A stretch of DNA of 64,000 bases, taken from contig NZ_CANTJS010000008.1 in assembly GCF_947654275.1 (NCBI RefSeq), positions 1-64,000 on the forward strand, given 5' to 3'. Shown here piece after piece: positions 47,601 to 56,993 of the stretch. How positions within the stretch are numbered: the stretch's first letter is position 1; each line of letters opens with the position of its first letter. The DNA comes from an uncultured Oscillibacter sp. GTDB taxonomy: Bacteria > Bacillota > Clostridia > Oscillospirales > Oscillospiraceae. The position numbers were made by a program, and so were the translations under genes. Below the pieces are notes generated by a model. That model did no database searches. It was not told where the DNA came from and worked only from the letters and a program-made list of their open reading frames with translations.

Positions 47601-47916
47601 CCGCCCCAATGGAGACGACGCCCTTGGGAAGGGAGACGGTGGTGATATTTTTGTTTGCGGAGAAGGCATGATCGCCAATGGCGGTGATGTCATAGCCCTC
47701 TACCTGCTTTGGAACCGTCACGGTGGACGAGCTTCCGGTATAGCTCTTCACGGTCCAGCCGCCGCTTTGAAAGATAAATTCAAATCCGCCGGTGGTTGTA
47801 TGGATCGTCCCATCCGCAGGCGGAGCAGGGGTCTCCCCCGCCGCCAGCGCCGCCCCCGGCAGCAGGGAGCAGACCAGCGCCAGGGCCAGCAGCAAAGAGC
47901 AGATTCTTTTTTTCAT
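44641..47916 (-). CDS. large surface protein: BspA-type LRRs, Cys-rich GHxx repeats, C-terminal SLH domains
   Basis: LTSIGAxAFxxCxxLTxVxLP repeats; CTExGxxxxxCxxC..LGH repeats; FSDVPAGHWASGEIGWASQNGYMSGVGGGRFNPSGSISHRQL. Confidence 0.9.
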   Translation of the reverse strand: MKKRICSLLLALALVCSLLPGAALAAGETPAPPADGTIHTTTGGFEFIFQSGGWTVKSYTGSSSTVTVPKQVEGYDITAIGDHAFSANKNITTVSLPKGVVSIGAGAFNECSKLTKVTIPAGGLTSIGDKAFFKCGLLSSIALPYGLTSIGASAFSECAKLTAVTLPDTLTSIGAEAFFGCGLTTITVPGSVTTIGDAVFQNCGNLTTVNLGGGLASIGNKMFLGCAKLTKLVIPDSVISIGTAAFKNCGLTLAIVPEQVTSLGAEAFFGCTNLKTLCIPGKITALPPNAITGCTSLTTIHYTGTGDLGGLPPAADGAAGIAVHHAAASSEKKTNSSCSVEGTMEARVVCTTVGCKETLPVELRPVAKEPHTRVDFPETPSGCDTPGKTAWIGCQVCKLEIDSPNTTEPLGHKPKTTDTVETKDPTCSEPGYKITSQECERCGKTLQSSREDFEATGNHVKAAQPKETIVSPATCGEPGEKLLQDVCETCGTDMGDPQTVEISATGNHTWGDTPVSKVITEPTCTTKGQKQTGTQCTVCETMDSSTVTTEDIDMLPHQPDENQEITVTSTATCTDAGKKTTAATCKECGNPYTLEEDEAALGHDWKTLTDPVVTKPATCTEAGQQTSGVRVCQRENCPSKGTDGKPYQDPASGTAETIPALGHNREETVEDEAASKAPTCTEAGVKVIKATVCTRCSAAIPEERTELPAAGHTKGADTVEKVITEATCTESGLSEVGFTCTVCGEPVDSVTTAVPAKGHTYGEWTVIKEATATVPGSRERTCSVCQNKETEEIPATGSSKPEDPDDEREYDIDLIRTSNGSVTLPTHAAAGETVVIRVYPYSGYELDWIEVTRWNGREIRLYSSSDTRYTFTMPSADVEVRAYFTRISDSYHSSSSGTWRPSTSTSTSTPSPGPQTVIQPAPQASGYTAGFSDVPAGHWASGEIGWASQNGYMSGVGGGRFNPSGSISHRQLWMVLARFMGVYPSDMEAARVWAVENGFAVGTNPVSPVTRQQLVVALYRTARLSGSLNGNTASLAKYEDSRLVSASARNAMSWAVANGIISGNANACLNPNGTVTRDQFAVILFRFSQRR

Positions 47917-48045
47917 ATCGGCGTCCTCCCGTTTCCCCATGCGCCGGGGATTGATTTCCTATACAGCATATCACAGCCCGGCGGATTTTTCAACGCCTCT
48001 TCCAAAAACAAAAGTGAACTGTTCCAGATTATGCGGACAGCACAA

Positions 48046-48073
48046 AAAAGGGACCCCCGGAGGGGTCCCTTTC
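48046..48073 (-). terminator. intrinsic terminator after pnp
   Basis: aaagggacccctccgggggtcccttttttg on minus. Confidence 0.8.
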
Positions 48074-48091
48074 GAGTCTGGATGGCGTTTA

Positions 48092-50242
48092 TTACCGGAT
48101 GCGCTCGCCCTTGGCCTCCTTGGCCTTGATTTCCCGGACGGCGTCCTTGTGGCTCAGGTTTACCCGGCCCTTTTCGTCGATGTCGGTGACCTTCACCCAC
48201 ATCATGTCCCCGATTTTGCAGGCGTCCTCCACCTTCTCAATGCGGTGGTCCGCCAGCTTGGAGATGTGCACCAGGCCGTCCTTGCCGGGGGCCAGCTCCA
48301 CGAAGGCGCCGAAGGTCATGAGACGCACCACCCGGCCATAGTACAGGGCCCCGATTTCGGGCACGAAGACAATGTCGTCGATACATTTCTTCGCGGCGTC
48401 GCAGGAGGTGGCGTCTATTCCCGCGATGAAAATGGAACCGTCGTCGTTGATGTCGATTTTTGCGCCTGTGTCCGCCACAATTTTCTGAATGACGCTGCCG
48501 CCTTTTCCGATGACGTCCCGGATTTTGTCCGGGTCGATGTGCATGGTAATCATCTTGGGGGCGTAGCGGCTCACTTCCTTCCGGGGCTCGGCAATGGCGG
48601 GAATCATAATCTGGTCCAGAATCTGGCACCGGCCGTCATAGGTGATCTCCAGGGCGTTTTTGATGATCTCCATGGTGAGGCCGTCGTTTTTCAGGTCCAT
48701 CTGAATGGCGGTGATACCCTTTTTGGTGCCCGCCACCTTGAAGTCCATTTCGCCGTGGAAGTCTTCCACGCCCTGGATGTCGATGAAGGTGGTGAATCCG
48801 CCGTCGTCGTCCTGAATCAATCCGCAGGAGATGCCGGCCACAGGGGCCTTGATGGGCACGCCGGCGTCCATCAGCGCCAGAGTGGAGCCGCAGATGGAGC
48901 CCTGGGAGGTGGAGCCGTTGGAGCTCACCACCTCAGACACCACCCGGATGGCGTAGGGGAAGGTCTCCACATCGGGGATGACGGGAAGGAGGGCCCGCTC
49001 GGCAAGAGCGCCGTGGCCAATCTCTCGGCGGCCGGGGGAACGGGCGGGCTTGGCCTCGCCTACGGAGTAGCCGGGGAAGTTGTAGTGATGCATATAGCGC
49101 TTCTCCGTCTCCTCCCAGATGGTGTCCAGCTTCTGATTGGCAGAAAGGGTGTCCAAGGTGACGACGGACAGAACCTGAGTCTGGCCCCGGGTAAAGAGGC
49201 CGGAACCGTGGGCCCGGGGCAGAATGCCCACCTCGGAGCCCAGAGGACGGATTTCGTTCTTCTGCCGTCCGTCCACCCGGTGGCCCTCCAGCAGCCAGGC
49301 CTTGACAATCTTCTTCTGGAACTTATAGGTGATCTCGTCCAGGTACTTGTCCATCTCAGGGTACTCGTCCAGGAACAGCTCGTGCCACTTCTCAATGAGG
49401 GCGTTCCACCGGGTTTCCCGGACGTTTTTGTCGTCGGTGTCCATGGCGGCCTTGGCATCTTCCATGGTGGCGGAGACAATTTTCTCAAACAGATCCTCGT
49501 CAAAATCGGCGTGGGGATAGTCGAATTTGGCCTTGCCGATCTCGGAGACCATTTTGTTAATAAGCTGGACCTGCTTCTGGTTTTCCTCGTGGGCCAGCTG
49601 GATGGCCTTAAACATGGTGTCGTTGTCCACTTCGTTGGCTCCGGCCTCAATCATGACCACTTTGCTGTCGGTGGAGACCACGGTCACGTCCAGATCGGAG
49701 ACCTTCCGCTCCTCGCTGGTGGGGTTCAGGACCAGCCTGCCGTCTACCAGGCCCACCTTCAAAGCGCCTACGGGGCCATGCCAGGGGATGTCGGAGATGG
49801 CCAGGGCGGCGGAGGCCCCGATGAGGCCGCAGATCTCGGGGGAACAGTCGTGGTCCACACTCATGACGGTGGCCATGATGGAGACGTCGTTGCGGAAATC
49901 GTGAGGGAACAGGGGACGGATGGGACGGTCGATGACCCGGCTGGTCAGCACGCCCTTTTCGCCGGGACGGCCCTCCCGGCGGTTGAAGCTGCCGGGGATG
50001 CGGCCCACGGAATAGAGCTTCTCCTCAAAGTCCACACTGAGGGGGAAGAAATCGATGCCGTCCCGGGGGCGGGCGGAGGCGGTGGCGCAGACCAGAACCC
50101 GGGTGTCGCCATAGCCCACCATGACGGCGGCGTTGGCCAGCTCGGCCAGCTTGCCCACCTCCAGGGTGAGGGGACGGCCCGCCAGCTCCATTTCGTACTT
50201 GCGGTAGTTAGGGAATTGTCTCTGAGTGATGATGGTTGACAT
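48092..50242 (-). CDS. pnp: polyribonucleotide nucleotidyltransferase
   Basis: [36 protein letters not shown]1 C terminus ([11 protein letters not shown]). Confidence 0.97.
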   Translation of the reverse strand: MSTIITQRQFPNYRKYEMELAGRPLTLEVGKLAELANAAVMVGYGDTRVLVCATASARPRDGIDFFPLSVDFEEKLYSVGRIPGSFNRREGRPGEKGVLTSRVIDRPIRPLFPHDFRNDVSIMATVMSVDHDCSPEICGLIGASAALAISDIPWHGPVGALKVGLVDGRLVLNPTSEERKVSDLDVTVVSTDSKVVMIEAGANEVDNDTMFKAIQLAHEENQKQVQLINKMVSEIGKAKFDYPHADFDEDLFEKIVSATMEDAKAAMDTDDKNVRETRWNALIEKWHELFLDEYPEMDKYLDEITYKFQKKIVKAWLLEGHRVDGRQKNEIRPLGSEVGILPRAHGSGLFTRGQTQVLSVVTLDTLSANQKLDTIWEETEKRYMHHYNFPGYSVGEAKPARSPGRREIGHGALAERALLPVIPDVETFPYAIRVVSEVVSSNGSTSQGSICGSTLALMDAGVPIKAPVAGISCGLIQDDDGGFTTFIDIQGVEDFHGEMDFKVAGTKKGITAIQMDLKNDGLTMEIIKNALEITYDGRCQILDQIMIPAIAEPRKEVSRYAPKMITMHIDPDKIRDVIGKGGSVIQKIVADTGAKIDINDDGSIFIAGIDATSCDAAKKCIDDIVFVPEIGALYYGRVVRLMTFGAFVELAPGKDGLVHISKLADHRIEKVEDACKIGDMMWVKVTDIDEKGRVNLSHKDAVREIKAKEAKGERIR

Positions 50243-50369
50243 AATATTGCTCCTTTTTCTGTTGGTGGGCGGGTGCAGTCCTTTTCGCATTTGAAAGCAA
50301 GTCCAAACCAGGAGATTGGGCGCGCTTTCAAACACAAAAAGCGGCGGCTCCCGCGGAATGGGGAACAGG

Positions 50370-50420
50370 GAAGAGGCGCGGGGAAGAGGCGCGAGGAAGA
50401 GGCGCGAGGAGGGGCGCGAA
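50370..50420. repeat. 13-bp tandem repeat, about 3.9 copies
   Basis: gaagaggcgcgRg x3 plus degenerate gaggggcgcgaa. Confidence 0.8.
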
Positions 50421-50422
50421 AA

Positions 50423-50447
50423 GGTGACGGAGGAGTTCTCCGTCACC
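50423..50447 (-). terminator. terminator after rpsO
   Basis: GGTGACGGAG..CTCCGTCACC followed by TTTT on minus. Confidence 0.65.
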
Positions 50448-50457
50448 CGTTTGCTCC

Positions 50458-50724
50458 TTACTTGCGGATGCCCAGCTTGGCGATCAGAGCGCGGTAACGC
50501 TCCACGTCCTTCTTCTGGAGATAGTCCAGCAGGCTCCGGCGCTTGCCGACCATTTTCAGCAGACCCCGGTTGGAATGCTTGTCCTGAGGGTTCTGGCGCA
50601 TGTGTTCGGTCAGAACGTTGATGCGCTCCGTCAGGATGGCAATCTGAACCTCGGGAGAGCCGGTGTCGGTCTCGTGGGTGCGGTTGGCGTTGATAATTTC
50701 GGTTTTTTGTTCCTTGCGCAGCAT
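50458..50724 (-). CDS. rpsO: 30S ribosomal protein S15
   Basis: [49 protein letters not shown]. Confidence 0.97.
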   Translation of the reverse strand: MLRKEQKTEIINANRTHETDTGSPEVQIAILTERINVLTEHMRQNPQDKHSNRGLLKMVGKRRSLLDYLQKKDVERYRALIAKLGIRK

Positions 50725-50919
50725 TGTGTGTTTCCACCTTTCCAAGTTTTCCCCCGCGGGACTGTGCTCCGGGCCGGTGAAGCTCCTCGGAACAAAGGGC
50801 CGGGGGGTGTTGTTTCGCCGCCGTTAGACGGTCCTAATCACTGTATCACAGTCGTTTGCGGTTGTAAAGAGGAATTTCCGCCTTTTCCGGAGAAAGTACA
50901 AAAATTTTCCTCGAAAAAT

Positions 50920-51072
50920 CTATTCGTCCTCCTTTTCCAGGACCACATAGGCATAAAAGCGGTTGGTTGTGGCGTCGTTCACGGTTTTCATCATTTTAAC
51001 GCTCCAGCCCTTTTCCAGATACTCGTTTACCTCGTTTGTGCTGCTTCCTCGGATCAGGATGATTTTTTCCAT
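50920..51072 (-). CDS. 50-aa small protein, unknown (absent from ORF track)
   Basis: MEKIILIRGSSTNEVNEYLEKGWSVKMMKTVNDATTNRFYAYVVLEKEDE; GGGAGG RBS. Confidence 0.65.
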   Translation of the reverse strand: MEKIILIRGSSTNEVNEYLEKGWSVKMMKTVNDATTNRFYAYVVLEKEDE

Positions 51073-51227
51073 ATGCTCCGCCTCCCATTCAAAATATATC
51101 CCACTCTACCACGCCCTGACTTTTTTTACAACCCGCTCTTGACAACCGGGTTCCGTCGTGATATCCTATCCGTATTAGTACAGTTAATACAGTTGCGGGG
51201 CCGCCGCCCCGCGGAAGGGAAGGCGCG

Positions 51228-51623
51228 ATGATCAGCCTGAATTATCGGGACTCCCGTCCTATCTACGAGCAGATCAAGGACGGACTGCGGAAGCTGATCG
51301 TCACCGGAGCTATCGCCACCAACGAGAAACTCCCGTCGGTCCGGGCTCTGGCGACACAGCTGTCCATCAACCCCAACACCATTCAGCGGGCCTATAACGA
51401 GCTGGAGGGAGAGGGTTACATCTATTCCGTCCCCGGCAAGGGGAGCTTTGCCACCGGAGACCCGGACGCCGACGACAGCCGGCGGCGGGACCTGATGGAA
51501 AAGGCCAGGGAGCTGCTGGCGGAACTGCGGTATCTGGGCGTTGGACAGGGAGAATTGCTGTCGCTTCTTGAAGAAGCGACAGCAGGCGGGCCGGCCCGCC
51601 TGAGAAAGGAGGACGCGGAATGA
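51228..51623 (+). CDS. GntR-family regulator (YtrA-type)
   Basis: PIYEQIKDGLRKLIVTGAIATNEKLPSVRALATQLSINPNTIQRAYNELEGEGYI. Confidence 0.93.
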   Translation: MISLNYRDSRPIYEQIKDGLRKLIVTGAIATNEKLPSVRALATQLSINPNTIQRAYNELEGEGYIYSVPGKGSFATGDPDADDSRRRDLMEKARELLAELRYLGVGQGELLSLLEEATAGGPARLRKEDAE

Positions 51624-52513
51624 TTGAGATTAAGGACGCGGTGAAACGCTTCGGCGGCTTTGCCGCATTGGACGGAGTCACTCTGACGGTGCCCCAGGGC
51701 AGCGTTTACGGGCTGGTGGGTCCCAACGGTGCGGGAAAGTCCACCCTGATCCGGTGCCTGACGGGCATCTACCAGGCGGACGCAGGCACAATCTCCATAG
51801 ACGGCGGGAACGTCTGGGAGAACGAGGGCCTGAAGGCCCGGACCGCCGCCATCCCCGACGACTGGTATTATTTCCCCCAGGCCACCATCCGGGATATGTG
51901 CAGGTTCATGCGGGGCTTCTATCCGGGCTTCTCCATGGAGCGTTATGAGAAGCTGAAGGAGGTCTTCGAGATTGACGAGAAGCGCGCCCTGCGCCGCCTC
52001 TCCAAGGGCATGCAGAAGCAGGCGGCGTTCTGGCTGATGCTGAGCTGCATGCCGGACTATCTGATTCTCGATGAGCCGGTGGACGGCCTGGACCCGGTGA
52101 TGCGGCGTCAGGTCTGGTCCCTGGTGCTGGGGGACGTGGCCCAGCGGGGAACCACGGTGCTGGTCAGCTCCCACAACCTGCGGGAGCTGGAGGACGTCTG
52201 CGACCACGTGGGCATTCTGGACCACGGAAGGGTTCTGCTGGAACGGTCACTGGCCCAGCTCCAGGACAACATGGTAAAGCTCCAGGTTGTGTTCCGGGAC
52301 GGCGGCGAAGTCCCGGCGGACCTGCCGGTGCTCCACGCATCCCGGGTGGGCCGGGTTCATACCCTGATTATGCGCATGAGCGCCGGAGAGGCGCAGAATC
52401 TGCTGTCGGTACACAGTCCCCTGCTGGTGGACGCGGTGCCGCTGACCCTGGAGGAAATTTTCATTTATGAGTTGGGAGGCGCGGACTATGCAGTTAAAGA
52501 CATCGTACTTTAA
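51620..52513 (+). CDS. ABC transporter ATP-binding protein
   Basis: GLVGPNGAGKSTLIRCLTG; LDEPVDGLDP. Confidence 0.95.
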   Translation: MIEIKDAVKRFGGFAALDGVTLTVPQGSVYGLVGPNGAGKSTLIRCLTGIYQADAGTISIDGGNVWENEGLKARTAAIPDDWYYFPQATIRDMCRFMRGFYPGFSMERYEKLKEVFEIDEKRALRRLSKGMQKQAAFWLMLSCMPDYLILDEPVDGLDPVMRRQVWSLVLGDVAQRGTTVLVSSHNLRELEDVCDHVGILDHGRVLLERSLAQLQDNMVKLQVVFRDGGEVPADLPVLHASRVGRVHTLIMRMSAGEAQNLLSVHSPLLVDAVPLTLEEIFIYELGGADYAVKDIVL

Positions 52514-54524
52514 TCCGACCCTGTTTCGGAAAAACCTCATGCGCTTCTGGCCCCTGTGGGGCGGCGCGTCCGCCCTGGGAGCCCTGGCGCCCCTTTGTGC
52601 GCTGGCCGCGCTGATTCACGAGGGCTTCCGCTCCCACAGCATGCAGCCCCTGGATATGACCGCGATTTACTACGAGGTGCTGCACTACGCCGTGCCGATC
52701 ATTTCCCTGCTCTACGGGGTTCTCTGCGCCCTGGCGGTGTGGAACTATCTCTATAACCACCGCAGCGTCAGCCTGTACCACGCCCTGCCCATCACCCGGA
52801 AGGGCCTGTTTGTCACCAATGTTCTCTCGGGCCTGGCCATGATGCTGATTCCCTATGCCGTCACCGGGGGCCTGATGATTCTGATCTCTCTCCTCGGGGG
52901 ACTCTTTGAGCCGGTGGGGGTGCTGGTGACCGTTCTGGGAGTGCTGGGGCTCAGCTTCTTCTACTTTGCCGTCGCCACCCTCATCGCCTTTGTCACCGGC
53001 AATCCCTTTGCCTTTGCCGCCTTCTATTTCATCTTCCACTTCCTGGCCGCGGCGGCAGAGTGGCTGGTGATGGAGCTGATGAGCCAGTTTTATTACGGCG
53101 TCAGCTCGACCTATCAGGGCGTTCTTGATTTCCTGTCTCCCACCGTCTTTTTCCTGGACTATAAGGGTCTGAACACCCATACGGAGTTTCAGGACACGGT
53201 AAGCCCCGACGGCTGGGTGGAGCGCACCCTTGAGTCCGTCACGCTGGAGAACGGCTGGGTCATCGCCGTCTACGCCCTGGCGGGGGTGGTCCTGCTGGGG
53301 TGCGCGTGGCTGCTCTACCGCCGCCGCCGCAGCGAGTGCGCCGGGGACGTGGTGGCCGTGGGCTGGATGAAGCCCGTCTTCCGCTACGGCGTGGCCCTCT
53401 GCGCCGCCGTCACCGGGGGGACCCTCCTCTATCACCTCTTCTTCAACAGCTTCCAGAAAGGCAGCACCGTGATGCCTCTCCCCATGGCGGTGTGCATGGC
53501 CGCCGCCGGGCTGGTGGGGTACTACATCGCGTCCATGCTGCTGGCCAAGTCCTTCCACGTCTTCCGGGGCAGCTGGAAAGGGGCGCTGGCCTCTGTGGTG
53601 GCCGCTGCCGCCGTCTGCGCCGTCATCGCTCTGGACCCGGCGGGGGTGAAATCCTGGAGACCGGAGGCCGGGGAGCTGGAGAGCGTCAGCCTCAGCCTTT
53701 ACAGCGACTATGGCCGGAGCATCAGCGCGGGTATCGCGGACCCCGCCGCCATTCAGAGGGTTCTGGACCTCCACGGCGCGATTCTGGAGGAGAAACCGCA
53801 GCTGGACAGCGACGGAAACCGGTATGGACACGTATATTTGGGCTACAGGCTCCGGGACGGCGGCCAATATGTGACCCGTCAATACGCTCTCAGCTATTCC
53901 GACGGCCTTCAGTCTGAGGCCCTTGAGCAGCTGCGGGAGCTGGCCTGTGACCCGGCGGTTCAGGAGGCCAACATCTTCCCCATGTCCCGGGACAGCTCCG
54001 TGACCGCCCGGGTCACCGGCGGCTATGTGGAAGAGGTTTATAACAGCCAGACCCGGGAATTCGAGAACCTGGAGCTGACCCCGGACCAGGCCCGGGAGCT
54101 GGAGGCCGCCGTCCTCCGGGACATCCAGGCGGGGCACTTCGGCAAAACCTTCCTGGCGGACAGCGGTGAGGAGGAGGACCGGGCCGTCTACCGGGGCAAG
54201 CTGTCCTTCTATTACAGCATCACTCAGAAGGCCACCGAGGTGTACAGCGGAGAGACCTATGGCGACAGCGAATCCATAGTGCTCTCCATCTACTGCACCG
54301 AGACGCTTCAGGCTCTGGAGGACATGGGTCTTCTGGACGGGACCCGCCGTTTGATGACGCAGATGGAATACCAGACTATGAGACAGGCCGGCGATGTTCA
54401 GGACGGCGGGTATCCCGATGAGTATGACGAATATCTTTATGAGTATACCGCCTATTCCCACGATACCGCCGGGCTCAGCGGCGGATATGCAGAGCCCGGC
54501 GACGGCCCGGACAGCGATTTCTGA
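52488..54524 (+). CDS. ABC transporter permease (DUF6449-like)
   Basis: multiple TM segments, SLYHALPITRKGLFVTN; operon with the ATPase. Confidence 0.8.
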   Translation: MQLKTSYFNPTLFRKNLMRFWPLWGGASALGALAPLCALAALIHEGFRSHSMQPLDMTAIYYEVLHYAVPIISLLYGVLCALAVWNYLYNHRSVSLYHALPITRKGLFVTNVLSGLAMMLIPYAVTGGLMILISLLGGLFEPVGVLVTVLGVLGLSFFYFAVATLIAFVTGNPFAFAAFYFIFHFLAAAAEWLVMELMSQFYYGVSSTYQGVLDFLSPTVFFLDYKGLNTHTEFQDTVSPDGWVERTLESVTLENGWVIAVYALAGVVLLGCAWLLYRRRRSECAGDVVAVGWMKPVFRYGVALCAAVTGGTLLYHLFFNSFQKGSTVMPLPMAVCMAAAGLVGYYIASMLLAKSFHVFRGSWKGALASVVAAAAVCAVIALDPAGVKSWRPEAGELESVSLSLYSDYGRSISAGIADPAAIQRVLDLHGAILEEKPQLDSDGNRYGHVYLGYRLRDGGQYVTRQYALSYSDGLQSEALEQLRELACDPAVQEANIFPMSRDSSVTARVTGGYVEEVYNSQTREFENLELTPDQARELEAAVLRDIQAGHFGKTFLADSGEEEDRAVYRGKLSFYYSITQKATEVYSGETYGDSESIVLSIYCTETLQALEDMGLLDGTRRLMTQMEYQTMRQAGDVQDGGYPDEYDEYLYEYTAYSHDTAGLSGGYAEPGDGPDSDF

Positions 54525-54527
54525 GCC

Positions 54528-55271
54528 ATGGAGTACGGACCTTACGAACAGGACGCCCTCCTCTGGTCTGAAAACCGGCGGAGGGCGGAAGCCCAGGAAA
54601 AACCCCGCCGCAGACAGCGCAGGGACCCGGATGCGCGGGTCCTTGCGCTCTGCGCCGTGCTGGCGGTTCTGACACTGGCGGTGGCCCTTGCCGCCCTGGG
54701 GAAAATCCGGAGCCACCCGGACCCGGCAGAGGTGTCGAAGAACACGCCGGACTATGTGCGGGAGGATTTTTTGACCGTCAACCCGTGGTCCCGGCCCGGG
54801 GAGCCGCTGGAGCGGGTGAACGGCGTGGTGCTTCACTACGTGGGCAACCCCGGCACCACCGCCCAGGCCAACCGGAATTATTTTGAGTCCCTGGCCGACG
54901 GGCACCTTCAGACCTACGCCTCCAGCCATTTCATTGTGGGGCTGGAGGGGGAGGTGATTCAGTGCGTGCCCCTGGATGAGATTGCCTACGCCTCCAACAG
55001 CCGGAACGGGGACACGGTTTCCATCGAGGTCTGCCACCCTGACCGGGCGGGCCGGTACGGCCCCGAGACCTATGACCGGGTGGTGGAGCTGACGGCCTGG
55101 CTGTGCCGGGAGTTTCGTCTGGACCCGGAGGAGGACGTCATCCGCCACTATGACGTGACGGGAAAGCAGTGTCCCCTGTACTATGTGGAGCACCCGGAGG
55201 CCTGGGACGCCCTCCGGGCCGGCGTCGCGGCGGAGCTGGAGGCCCTGGAGGCCCTGGAGGCGCGGGAGTGA
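54528..55271 (+). CDS. N-acetylmuramoyl-L-alanine amidase (Amidase_2/PGRP)
   Basis: VNGVVLHYVGNPGTTAQANRNYFESL; SSHFIVGLEGEVIQCVPLDEIAYAS; RHYDVTGKQCP. Confidence 0.92.
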   Translation: MEYGPYEQDALLWSENRRRAEAQEKPRRRQRRDPDARVLALCAVLAVLTLAVALAALGKIRSHPDPAEVSKNTPDYVREDFLTVNPWSRPGEPLERVNGVVLHYVGNPGTTAQANRNYFESLADGHLQTYASSHFIVGLEGEVIQCVPLDEIAYASNSRNGDTVSIEVCHPDRAGRYGPETYDRVVELTAWLCREFRLDPEEDVIRHYDVTGKQCPLYYVEHPEAWDALRAGVAAELEALEALEARE

Positions 55272-55428
55272 AGGAGTCCTGAAGTTTCTGAAAACTTTCC
55301 TGAAAAAATTTTAAAAATTTTTAGAACTTTTTTTGAAAACGGTGAAACAAAACCGCCCTCTGAATCGTCTTATATAATAGACGGTGCCATCCACAAGAAA
55401 CGAGAATTTTCGTGAAAGGAGCCTCCCT

Positions 55429-55599
55429 ATGGAGCAAACAAGAACAAGTGAAAACCTGTGGCGGGTCTGGGTCGACACCAGCCGCCGGATCGTGTCCTTC
55501 CATGAGGAGGAAAACTGTAAGCTGCTGGAGTTCCGGAACCGGGACCTGTTTTTCAGCTGCATCGAGCAGTATACCGGCATGCAGTACCGGTACCAGTGA
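55429..55599 (+). CDS. 56-aa small protein, unknown
   Basis: TATAAT at 55373-55378; GAAAGGAG RBS; terminator at 55629. Confidence 0.65.
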   Translation: MEQTRTSENLWRVWVDTSRRIVSFHEEENCKLLEFRNRDLFFSCIEQYTGMQYRYQ

Positions 55600-55628
55600 T
55601 AAGAGGCCGGAGACGGCTGCCCTCAAAG

Positions 55629-55668
55629 AGAAAGCTCCCCCTGCCGCCCTGTGGCAGGGGGAGCTTTT
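55629..55668 (+). terminator. intrinsic terminator
   Basis: aaagctccccctgcc gccctgt ggcagggggagctttt. Confidence 0.8.
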
Positions 55669-56095
55669 GCGCTGCGAAATTTTCGGCAAAACGCGGGGGG
55701 GGTGTGACAGGGACGCTCTGCGCCTCATCCCTTCCGCCGCGGACCCGGAGAATCCAGGCGGACGGTGGTGTGTCCGCTCATGTGGTTTATGTGAGCAGAC
55801 ACCACAGCAAGCGTGAAAATTTCCGACAAACGGGCCGGCCCCCTGGCAGCAATGATGAAGCTATAGGCGGGTGAGGCGGGCGGGCTCTGCCCTGCTTTTT
55901 GAAACCGCCGGGCTCCCGGTTGAAAGCGCCGGACTTCCGGAGGACGGGACAGAGCCCGTCCCCTGTCCGCCGGGAATCCGGCGGGGCAAATCCCGGTGGA
56001 ACGCGAAAAAATCCCGGTATGGCGCAGCTTTCCGCCCATAGGAAGGAAAGCCCTCAGCGGCAGAAAAAACATACTTTGACCTGAAAACACAAAAA

Positions 56096-56128
56096 ATCGG
56101 AGCAAGCTGTAAATCGCTTGCTCCGATG
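56096..56128 (-). terminator. terminator of tRNA cluster
   Basis: CGGAGCAAGC..GCTTGCTCCG with T run on minus. Confidence 0.8.
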
Positions 56129-56129
56129 T

Positions 56130-56204
56130 TGGAGGTGACACCCGGATTTGAACCGGGGAATCAGGGTTTTGCAGACCCTTGCCTTACCACTTGGCTATGT
56201 CACC
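56130..56204 (-). tRNA. tRNA-Cys(GCA)
   Basis: anticodon loop CTGCAAA; acceptor GGTGACA/TGTCACC; encoded CCA. Confidence 0.95.
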
Positions 56205-56449
56205 GTCTACACCCTATTATATGCGAACCTTCCGAAAAAGTCCACCCTTTTTTTAAATTTTCTCAAATTTTTTTTGCGCCTGTTTCCGGACTGCGGTTCC
56301 CCGCCTCCCCCGGTCCGGGAGACCGGTGTTTATCTCCCTCCGCCTGCAAACCGGCGGAGAGTCTGCGGAGGGGAAACGAAGAAATTTCCAACACAGCGCG
56401 GTTTTCCGTCCGCAGGCGGGAAACGGAGCAGCGTTGGAAATTTCAAAGC

Positions 56450-56525
56450 TGGAGCGGGCAACGAGGCTCGAACTCGCTACCTCCACCTTGGCAAGGTGGC
56501 GCTCTACCAGATGAGCTATGCCCGC
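56450..56525 (-). tRNA. tRNA-Gly(GCC)
   Basis: anticodon loop TTGCCAA; GCGGGCA acceptor; encoded CCA. Confidence 0.95.
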
Positions 56526-56528
56526 ATA

Positions 56529-56604
56529 TGGTGCCCAGAGCCGGAATCGAACCAGCGACACGTGGATTTTCAGTCCACTGCTCTACCAACTGAGCTATCT
56601 GGGC
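56529..56604 (-). tRNA. tRNA-Phe(GAA)
   Basis: anticodon loop CTGAAAA; encoded CCA. Confidence 0.95.
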
Positions 56605-56648
56605 GGATGCCCCGGAGGGCGGCGAGACAGTGTCCCATCTCGCGGAAA

Positions 56649-56725
56649 TGGCGACCCGGAACGGGCTCGAACCGTCGACCTCTAGCGTGACAGGCTAGCG
56701 TTCTAACCAACTGAACTACCGGGCC
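56649..56725 (-). tRNA. tRNA-Asp(GTC)
   Basis: anticodon loop CTGTCAC; encoded CCA. Confidence 0.95.
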
Positions 56726-56763
56726 AGATAAAAGACGTGACTGCCTGAACGATCTGAAAAAGC

Positions 56764-56840
56764 TGGTGGGAACAACTGGACTCGAACCAGTGACCCCCTG
56801 CTTGTAAGGCAGATGCTCTAACCAGCTGAGCTATGCTCCC
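56764..56840 (-). tRNA. tRNA-Val(TAC)
   Basis: anticodon loop CTTACAA; encoded CCA. Confidence 0.95.
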
Positions 56841-56993
56841 GGGTCGCCGCTCACGTCAAACGGCAAGGGTTATTATACAAAAACACTCCCGCTTTGTCAA
56901 GCACTATTTTGAAAAAATCCGTTTTTCTGCCAAAGCGTCCGAAAGGACCCGGCGGGAGGAGGGCGGACCGCCCTCCTCCCCTTCCGCGGTGCG

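Noticed and set aside
47792-50239. 815-aa plus-strand ORF opposite pnp
   Set aside because: Antisense shadow ORF
52494-55193. 899-aa minus-strand ORF opposite the ABC permease and amidase
   Set aside because: Antisense shadow ORF spanning two real genes
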